Positions 6,901 to 11,545 of a DNA stretch of 11,545 nt are shown here, piece after piece. Origin of the DNA: JBCCRH01 sp039208045. Its GTDB lineage: Bacteria > Bacteroidota > Bacteroidia > Chitinophagales > Saprospiraceae. Position 1 is the stretch's first letter. Every line of letters begins with the position of its first letter. The stretch covers positions 1-11,545 of the forward strand of contig JBCCRH010000173.1 of assembly GCA_039208045.1 (NCBI GenBank). Reading direction: 5' to 3'. The position numbers and the translations under genes were made by a program. The notes beneath the pieces are model-generated. The model had not been told where the DNA came from, made no database searches, and was given only the letters and a program-made list of their open reading frames with translations.

Positions 6901-8857
6901 TTTACGCTTTACGCTAAAAGGGCCAGACTACGCTTTTGGGCATGCAGAGTATCCACGGGTGATGTCAGAGGTGGCGAACAAGAACATGGAGCGGATTGCG
7001 AAAGATATGAATCCAAACGTCAATTTTGGCGATGGCAATGCGAGTGAAACGGGTATGGATGCAGCGGCACCCAAGAAAAAACATAGCTTGCTTTGGAATA
7101 TTTTCGATGGCGTATCAGGCGTTGTGAGTGCCTTTGTGCCCTATGTAGGCCTGCTCAAAAAAGGGGTGGACAAGCTACATGCTGAGCATGTTTTAGCAGA
7201 TGCTAAAACATTGATGGAACAGCATCAGCAGGCGCAGCAAAAGGCAGAGCAAGCGGCTCAAGAGGCCTCCCATGCCTTGCTGATGCCTCCTCGCCCTGCC
7301 TATATTCCCAAGATGAAATCCATCAGCGCGACCTACAGCGCTTCCACAGAATTAGCAATTGGGGGCAATGGATTATTCCATATTCATCCTTTTGGCACCA
7401 GCATGGGGATGTCAGATGCTAGTTGGTACCTGTTGCCCGCATATTCAGAAAATGGCTATCTCTACATGGGCTTGGAACAAGTCAAAGCTCCACAAACGCT
7501 GACGCTGCTCTTTTCACTCAATGAGGGAAGTGGTGATCGAACGTTGTCGCCTCCCAAGGTGCGTTGGAGCTATTTGTCGGGAGATGCGTGGAAGGACTTT
7601 TCGCCCTTAGCCGTGGAAGATGGTACCGATAATTTTGTCAAGTCGGGGATAGTGGAGCTGAAGTTGCCTTCGGTACAGGCCAATACGGTCAGCCTTTTTG
7701 CTGACCAGATGAAGCCGCCTGCGGCGACTTTGTATTGGGTGCGAGCCGTGGTGCCCAAACATGCCAGTGCTGTCTGCCAGACCATTAGTGTATTGCCTAA
7801 TGCGACCATGGCTGCATTCCATAATGGAGCCGATCCTGCGGAGCATTTGCGCCAAGCACTACCCCCAGGAGCGATCCAAAATTTGCAGCAAGCACATCCT
7901 AAGATTGCCAAAGTGGTGCAGCCCGTGGCCGCTGCTGGGGGCAAAGCTCCAGAAGGAAGCGTCTCGTTTTACACGCGTGTGCAAGAGCGTTTGCGCCACA
8001 AGGATCGAGCGGTGACGGCCTGGGATTTTGAACGCTTAGTTTTACAACAATTCCCCTCGATTGGACTGGCGCGTTGCTTGCGCAATGTGCATACACCTTC
8101 GAAGCAGCCGATGCGGCCGGGGGCTTGCGCGGTAGTGGTGCTGCCCAACAAAATTGGGAAGGGTGAAAATCCATTGGTTCCAAAGACGAATCAGTCGATT
8201 CTAAAGCAAGTGGCGGCCTATCTGCGAACGGTAGCCGATCCCTTTGCGCAGATCGAGGTGTTTAACCCCAATTACACCTTCTTGGAAGTACAGGCGCAGA
8301 TTCGATTCGTAGAAGGTGAAGAAGAAGGACGCCGATTGAATGAGCTCAATAAAGGACTAACAAGTCTGATTGCACCTTGGTCAACGGACTACGAAACCGT
8401 AAATCCGTTCGAAGCGCGGACGAATTATTTTGCTTTGCTGGAATATGTGAACCAGCAAGCTTATGTCGATCGGGTGCTTTCCTTTGAGCTGTATCAGATG
8501 GAGGACCCTAAATCGAGTAGTAAGCAAGCCTTACCAAAGTCCTTTGATCCGATCGAGCCGAGTATGGCGTGGGGTTTGGTGACTTCCGTCAAAAAGCACT
8601 TGCTGAGCGTGGGCGAAGCACCTAGTTTGTCCATAACTCTGGCTGCACAGGTACAGTTGGCAGAGCAAGAGGAGGCCTCAGCGAGTAGTGATAATGAACA
8701 AGACGAAATAGGGACTGGAAAGTATCGAATAGGAGAAGAAACTGGTCTAAGTACCGGAAATGATACGGGAACAGGAGACGAAACAGGAACAGGCGAGCAC
8801 CATATTCAGGAAGTGCTCTACATAAGAAGTGATTGGTATAATGGCAGAAAAGGCTAA
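3944..8857 (+). CDS. afp11: Large baseplate wedge protein, gpJ/gp6-like (Afp11-like), with an ETG-rich insertion
   Basis: A 1637-residue protein from the ATG at 3944, one base after the gp25 stop. A farther in-frame ATG at 3887 lies inside gp25; MNHSFYFSNGTKQADRHNA from 3944 resembles the usual opening of Bacteroidota homologues. Residues 1-400 are mostly helical (DFLNFITDFSGLLPFWD near the start). Residues around 640-680 hold YYEIYNFCNPKKPF and W.PLSL. The core resumes at F954 with FDLEVSALKG and GFLRFTLKGPDYAFGHAEYP. SISATYSASTEL and LFHIHPFGTSMG follow. The conserved C-terminal block (about 1340-1515) includes RLRHKDRAVTAWDFERLVL and AYVDRVLSFEL. Extra parts are a linker-rich insertion at about 683-950, a hydrophobic and coiled-coil segment at 1048-1114, and an ETG-rich tail at 1590-1618. 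Size is well above what I recall for Afp11 homologues (roughly 900-1200). It should form the wedge ring joining sheath, gp25 and spike. Confidence 0.9.
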   Translation: MNHSFYFSNGTKQADRHNAALSPDFVRIDEKTNADFLNFITDFSGLLPFWDVNGMPNGTWQRFFQGDLAFLLASIGRVDIQRYADQFNMLLSQCQKAMLTSEKERLLVQLFLLNLDISTLLYRWYGKIEREANKHDSNSIVEQTALELFSANIWKGARYLGYCYKQMFFRFNQSPNRLAQKNVEATANKTQFYLDKMLAWPAISQEDKTPQVLESLGISFADYRGFESFLVLLFESLYGTAYLFSKDSTVFLEQSLQQANHSPQAALLLATRAMMEETQQLLNGFGQAHLDFYYKKVLAQTPAAFVPDQVAVHFQLKQEHSNSTHPKGTALVAGMSKQGKPIVYKTTKPLVASKAKPVAFKTLYNPTIAKTMKEAIAGRLIATPQANQTKKQAPWPTLGQAVGETGAIGFALSDPILFMSDGQRAIQVYLELGEKGLHLLRHKLQQIGVGNHDTAIELFLEEAFQLQLTSTKAWLKPDSTSVRLFSTWPQHTDETGESVKPTAAYGLCFTLQVADDQPPIAVYQAKIHGPGYSTTAPLLTFELQQQLAYQQTKLNPYHLFESLQVQRVQVDIHVGGVQHFVAQNDFSVLKPQSPFPPFGVKPVVGSHFYLGNTEVLQKPLTQLQLEVEWYDLPNFPNGFCDYYEIYNFCNPKKPFYNSVFQWESELLVDKKWIPLSLKQEYPETGDTGATGTGETRAIPPTEHSPKKRKPSPPLPPPPGTGDETGTGAETGQEFSQAQIMNWVDHYSHGLMGKILDARKQLFEQKKLGQAEQKATGQSGKGNGQYTTTTPMFEWESTGAKAADTSTQPSLQDIHHHGMSHILDNLEELVGKVKNAYANRGDLLSDLGELGDETGTGATPSDPPKDNKGMAHWLSWVRDRIIGKHTKKEEPETGEETGAILHPNPLPPAELPYQGDIPPSKINTAFPKLNVTSEAQVEQFCKKMGQGKLLPTATFDLEVSALKGVNPATTLPFSPKAKYTDKSLDGFLRFTLKGPDYAFGHAEYPRVMSEVANKNMERIAKDMNPNVNFGDGNASETGMDAAAPKKKHSLLWNIFDGVSGVVSAFVPYVGLLKKGVDKLHAEHVLADAKTLMEQHQQAQQKAEQAAQEASHALLMPPRPAYIPKMKSISATYSASTELAIGGNGLFHIHPFGTSMGMSDASWYLLPAYSENGYLYMGLEQVKAPQTLTLLFSLNEGSGDRTLSPPKVRWSYLSGDAWKDFSPLAVEDGTDNFVKSGIVELKLPSVQANTVSLFADQMKPPAATLYWVRAVVPKHASAVCQTISVLPNATMAAFHNGADPAEHLRQALPPGAIQNLQQAHPKIAKVVQPVAAAGGKAPEGSVSFYTRVQERLRHKDRAVTAWDFERLVLQQFPSIGLARCLRNVHTPSKQPMRPGACAVVVLPNKIGKGENPLVPKTNQSILKQVAAYLRTVADPFAQIEVFNPNYTFLEVQAQIRFVEGEEEGRRLNELNKGLTSLIAPWSTDYETVNPFEARTNYFALLEYVNQQAYVDRVLSFELYQMEDPKSSSKQALPKSFDPIEPSMAWGLVTSVKKHLLSVGEAPSLSITLAAQVQLAEQEEASASSDNEQDEIGTGKYRIGEETGLSTGNDTGTGDETGTGEHHIQEVLYIRSDWYNGRKG
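5990..6793 (+). other. ETG-linker insertion inside the Afp11-like protein (residues ~683-950)
   Basis: Between two conserved core segments (W.PLSL before, FDLEVSALKG after) the protein contains about 270 residues dominated by Glu/Asp-Thr-Gly motifs (ETGDTGATGTGE, GDETGTGAETG, DETGTGATP, PETGEETGA), a Pro-rich patch (PSPPLPPPPGTGD) and three short helices. The linkers use mixed Thr and Gly codons (ACG, ACA, ACC, ACT; GGG, GGA, GGT, GGC), so they are not simple DNA slippage products. That most family members have only a short loop here is my recollection, not a measured alignment. The insertion edges are approximate. Confidence 0.7.
6185..6592 (+). repeat. Three degenerate copies of a short amphipathic helix (protein level)
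   Basis: Within the insertion, residues 748-762 (HGLMGKILDARKQLF), 816-831 (HGMSHILDNLEELVGK) and 867-883 (KGMAHWLSWVRDRIIGK) align as G-(L)-M-[GSA]-[KH]-[IW]-L-[DS]-x-x-x-x-x-[LVI]. Copies are separated by Thr/Gly-rich linkers, with start-to-start spacing of about 68 and 51 residues. Helical periodicity puts the hydrophobic residues on one face. The similarity is weak and was seen by eye; nucleotide identity is limited to short stretches such as GGCATG. Confidence 0.45.
7085..7285 (+). other. Hydrophobic segment plus Gln/Ala-rich coiled coil in the Afp11-like protein
   Basis: Residues 1048-1078 of the Afp11-like protein run SLLWNIFDGVSGVVSAFV then PYVGLLKKGVDKL, a hydrophobic stretch preceded by a PKKKH basic patch. 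Residues 1079-1114 follow as an Ala/Gln/Glu-rich helix (ADAKTLMEQHQQAQQKAEQ, QAAQEASHALL) of coiled-coil character. The proline after FV and the glycines argue against a single clean transmembrane helix; an amphipathic or buried hairpin is equally possible. It lies just before the conserved SISATYSAS block. Confidence 0.5.
8711..8797 (+). other. ETG/TGTG-rich tail linker of the Afp11-like protein
   Basis: Residues 1590-1618 read as two GTG-type units, GTGKYRIGEETGLSTG followed by NDTGTGDETGTGE, leaving a short C-terminal peptide (HHIQEVLYIRSDWYNGRKG). The style is the same as in the internal insertion. Codons vary, as in the other linkers. Confidence 0.75.
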
Positions 8858-11545
8858 GGCACCGGTGAGCATTCAAGGCCCCCAGGAAACCCTCGGGCCT
8901 GCCCTCAATTACGAGACGCTGCGTAAGTTGGGCCTGGCTGCTATTATCCAAACTGGAAGTGCACAGTGGACCGATTACAATGAGCACGACCCAGGGATCA
9001 CGATCCTGGAAACCATCATTTATGCGCTCACGGATTTGGGGTATCGCTCGGATTTTCCGATTGAGGATATCCTGGCTCAGCAGCAGTTGTCGGAGGAAGA
9101 GCTAGCGCGTACTCAGTTTTATACCGCTCGACATATTCTGACGAATAATCCGCTGACGATTGCTGATTACCGTAAGGTGATTATTGATGTGAAGGGCGTA
9201 CAAAATGCTTGGGTAGAGCCCGTTGTTAATGCTTTTGAGCCGACTCGGGGGGCACTGGAAATTATTGCGGATGCTACCGAAAATATAGTCACCAAAGCGC
9301 AGCGCGAAGCCCTAAAAGTGCAGATCGAAAAGCAGTTTTATGCGCATCGCAACCTCAGTCACGATTTAGCGAAGGTGACGCTTCGGCCAAGGATGGAGGT
9401 GTTTTTTCAGATCGAACTAGTGGTCGAATCGCAGGCAGTGGTGGAATTGGTAGTAGCGAAGGTGTACTTGGCCTTGAATCAGTATTTGCGCAATGCGGTG
9501 CAGTTTTTGAGCTTGGAAGAAGCCTTGGCCTTTTTTGAACAGGACGTCAATGCAGTATTTAACGGGCCAAAGCTGGAGCATGGCTTTTTGCCGGATAGCG
9601 CTTTGAATCCAGCGCTAGCAGAGCTGCGATCAGTAGACCTGATTCCCATTTTGGAAGATATTCAGGAGGTGCTAAAAATTGAAGAGCTGAAATTTCATTT
9701 CTCGGATGAAGACTTGGGTACCCTAAAGTATTTGCTCAAAGAACCAGCCTGGACCTACCAGCGAGTTATTCCGATTCGGTGTAAACCGGTGCTGGCTCCA
9801 TTGGAGCAGCAGCACATCAATATCAAAAAAAGCGATAGCCTATACCGCTGGGATTTGACGCGGGCGAAGATTGAATATAAAAATCTTGCGAGTCAGCAGC
9901 GTGTTTCTAAATTGAGTCCACAAGAACGCGATTTGCCCATTCCGAAAGGGAATTTTCGAGAGCTAGAGACCTACTATTCCATTCAGGAAGATTTCCCAAA
10001 AGTATACGGCTTGCCGCCGCATGGCCCGCCACCATTTGCAGATACCAAGCGCAAAATGCAGATCAAGCAGCTCCGCTCTTTTCTCTTGATCTTCGATCAA
10101 ATTTTGGCGAACTACTTGTCGCAATTGGCGCATGTAGGGCAGCTTTTTTCTTGGTCTTCGGAGGTGAAGCGCACTTACTTTTTCCAAGGCTTGGAACGTG
10201 CCATCGCGGATTTAGTAGGCTTATTGGATGACGATCAGCCTAAAGAAAACGGTGCTGACCTACTGGATCGCTACCGAGCGCAGCTTGCCCAATTTCGCGA
10301 AAGCCCTTCCACCTTTTTGGAGCGTAGGAATCGCTTTTTGACGCACCTGCTGGCACGATTTGGGCGAAAGCTCCACATTTATACCCAAGACCTACCTGCC
10401 GACGGGCCAATATCGGAAGCGGCACTGGCAGCGCAGCAGCAGATAGAACTGGAAACCAAGCAACGGGTGCTCGAAAACTATACCGTACTGAGTACCAATC
10501 GGGCCAAAGGGTTCAACCTATTGCAGCAGCCTGCTAATCTGCCCGAGGAGTTTTCGGGCTTGCGCCAATGGACAGAGACGCTCTTTGATATGGAGCCAGA
10601 ATCTTTGGAAGTATTCCATTTTAATGACCGCTTTTTTATCGGTGATTATGATTTTGATGATCCCGATAAGAATTTGGTGAGTGAATTTGTGTTTTACACC
10701 AAAGATGGAAGTCCAGTAGATATGGAAGAGCTAGCACGAATTGGAACCGACCCTGGTAACTATGAATTGGAATCGAATAAGACAAAGTTGGGGGTAGAAT
10801 TGGAGTATAAGTTATCGCTATTTAAAACCATAGATATTAATCAGCCCGCGAAAATTTATCACCTTGACCAGCGTTTTCAGACAGCTGAAGCTACACTAAA
10901 AGCGATAGATCGCTTGGTGGCCTTATTTAAGCGGTATAACCGCACCAGCGAACGTATTTACTTAGTCGAGCATTTCCTGCTGCGGCCTTATGCTGCGGAG
11001 CCTTATTTTGGCTTGACCATCCAAAAAGCCGACGGACAGGCCTGGCTGCGTACGAGCGAGTGGTATCCACAAACACAGCTAGAGCAATTGGGGGAAATGG
11101 TGCAGGAAGACTATCTCTACTTCGCTTTGCACAATCCATTTGAGCTGGAAACGGGTAGTGGCGGTACTGGCCCTAGTTTTTTGGAGACTTGGGGACAAAC
11201 GGGAGAACTGCGTCCAATCTTTTTTGAAGATTATTACGAAACTGGCCCAACAGGATCGGGCACTGGTACAGGAATTGACACGGGTACTGGTGAAACTGCC
11301 AAGAGACCGCTACCCAAAGCTGTTTTTTCCATTAGTAGCGCTACATCAGGCAGCTACGATTTACAGCTATCGTATGGTGCAGTAGATCAGCCAGTAAAGC
11401 TTAAGGCTTTAAAATCCTACGATTCTGATGTGTCGATCGTAAGGGACGTCCACCAATGGGTAAAGGATGTGGCGCGCTATGTCTTTTTCGTTCAGCCTAA
11501 TGAGATGGCCCAAAAACCAGATGCACCTGCAACTGCCCCATCGCA
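8841..11545 (+). CDS. afp12: Second large baseplate wedge protein (Afp12-like), 3' end cut by window
   Basis: An open frame of 901 codons from ATG at 8841 runs off the window without a stop. The start overlaps the Afp11-like gene by 17 bp; an alternative GTG at 8829 would add four residues. The N-terminus has WTDYNEHDPGITILE at 43-57 followed by YALTDLGYR, the gpJ/gp6-type baseplate wedge motif. Later markers are TIADYRKVIIDVKGVQNAWVE, a helical KMQIKQLRSFLLIFDQILANYL region near the middle, and IYLVEHFLLRPYAAEPYFGLTI around 706-728, an 'EH.LLRP' motif recognisable in Afp12-like proteins of Bacteroidota. An ETG/TGTG-rich insertion occupies residues 770-818. In eCIS baseplates Afp11 and Afp12 form the wedge dimer that links spike, gp25 and sheath. 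The residual length is unknown; homologues I recall are about 900-1100 residues, so little may be missing. Confidence 0.87.
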   Translation, partial: MAEKAKAPVSIQGPQETLGPALNYETLRKLGLAAIIQTGSAQWTDYNEHDPGITILETIIYALTDLGYRSDFPIEDILAQQQLSEEELARTQFYTARHILTNNPLTIADYRKVIIDVKGVQNAWVEPVVNAFEPTRGALEIIADATENIVTKAQREALKVQIEKQFYAHRNLSHDLAKVTLRPRMEVFFQIELVVESQAVVELVVAKVYLALNQYLRNAVQFLSLEEALAFFEQDVNAVFNGPKLEHGFLPDSALNPALAELRSVDLIPILEDIQEVLKIEELKFHFSDEDLGTLKYLLKEPAWTYQRVIPIRCKPVLAPLEQQHINIKKSDSLYRWDLTRAKIEYKNLASQQRVSKLSPQERDLPIPKGNFRELETYYSIQEDFPKVYGLPPHGPPPFADTKRKMQIKQLRSFLLIFDQILANYLSQLAHVGQLFSWSSEVKRTYFFQGLERAIADLVGLLDDDQPKENGADLLDRYRAQLAQFRESPSTFLERRNRFLTHLLARFGRKLHIYTQDLPADGPISEAALAAQQQIELETKQRVLENYTVLSTNRAKGFNLLQQPANLPEEFSGLRQWTETLFDMEPESLEVFHFNDRFFIGDYDFDDPDKNLVSEFVFYTKDGSPVDMEELARIGTDPGNYELESNKTKLGVELEYKLSLFKTIDINQPAKIYHLDQRFQTAEATLKAIDRLVALFKRYNRTSERIYLVEHFLLRPYAAEPYFGLTIQKADGQAWLRTSEWYPQTQLEQLGEMVQEDYLYFALHNPFELETGSGGTGPSFLETWGQTGELRPIFFEDYYETGPTGSGTGTGIDTGTGETAKRPLPKAVFSISSATSGSYDLQLSYGAVDQPVKLKALKSYDSDVSIVRDVHQWVKDVARYVFFVQPNEMAQKPDAPATAPS
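11148..11294 (+). other. ETG/TGTG-rich insertion in the Afp12-like protein (residues 770-818)
   Basis: The segment runs ETGSGGTGPSFLETWGQTG, then ELRPIFFEDYYETGPTGSG, then TGTGIDTGTGETAKRPLP. It repeats the linker style of the Afp11-like protein and lies between NPFEL and a beta-rich region (KAVFSISSATSGSYDLQLSY). The DNA word GAAACGGGT recurs here and at several of the Afp11-like linkers, with surrounding codons varying. Confidence 0.75.

Noticed and set aside
7570..8183. Several reverse-strand reading frames of 60-124 residues opposite the Afp11-like C-terminal domain
   Set aside because: The forward frame holds strongly conserved motifs here; the reverse frames have odd Cys/Ser/Pro/Arg-rich composition typical of antisense shadows.
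11140..11385. 81-residue forward reading frame near the right edge
   Set aside because: It overlaps the open Afp12-like frame, starts inside the ETG insertion and resembles no family.

Overview
The window is the middle of an extracellular contractile injection system (eCIS; antifeeding-prophage / PVC / MAC / AlgoCIS type) operon. It lies entirely on the + strand and is cut at both ends. The seven complete or partial proteins that resemble known structural families occur in an eCIS-like order: inner-tube protein (Afp5-like, 5' end missing), a 57-residue Afp6-like (DUF5908) protein, LysM-bearing tube/baseplate adaptor (Afp7-like), VgrG-type spike (Afp8-like), PAAR tip (Afp10-like), gp25 wedge protein (Afp9-like), and two large baseplate wedge proteins (Afp11-like, and Afp12-like with the 3' end missing). 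Sheath, fibre, ATPase, cap and cargo genes must lie outside the window if the locus is complete. All family names come from recognising motifs by eye; no database search was run.

The wording of the two large wedge proteins, the A-rich regions without strong Shine-Dalgarno motifs before several starts, and the moderate GC content point to a member of the Bacteroidota. A Saprospiria/Lewinella-like marine lineage is possible, but that is a guess.

Layout: 1-415 tube; 444-617 small Afp6-like gene; 623-1318 Afp7-like; 1336-3144 spike; 3145-3233 G-free intergenic spacer with an 8-bp tandem repeat; 3234-3524 PAAR; 3517-3942 gp25 (overlaps PAAR by 8 bp, GTG start); 3944-8857 Afp11-like; 8841-11545 Afp12-like (overlaps by 17 bp). 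No gap exceeds 90 bp and I see no internal promoter, terminator, tRNA, IS element or CRISPR array. The genes look like one transcription unit. In the assembled particle the tube stacks on the Afp7-like adaptor and the VgrG-like trimeric spike, the PAAR protein caps the spike, and gp25, Afp11-like and Afp12-like proteins form the wedges around it that trigger sheath contraction.

The unusual parts are: (a) an estimated 270-residue insertion in the Afp11-like protein, made of Glu-Thr-Gly / Thr-Gly-Thr-Gly linkers separating three degenerate copies of a short amphipathic helix; (b) the same ETG/TGTG linker style in the C-terminal tail of that protein and in the neighbouring Afp12-like protein; (c) a hydrophobic-plus-coiled-coil segment further along the Afp11-like protein; (d) a change in base composition that starts near the domain boundary inside the spike gene and continues through the PAAR gene; (e) a 100-nt stretch without a single G between spike and PAAR genes.
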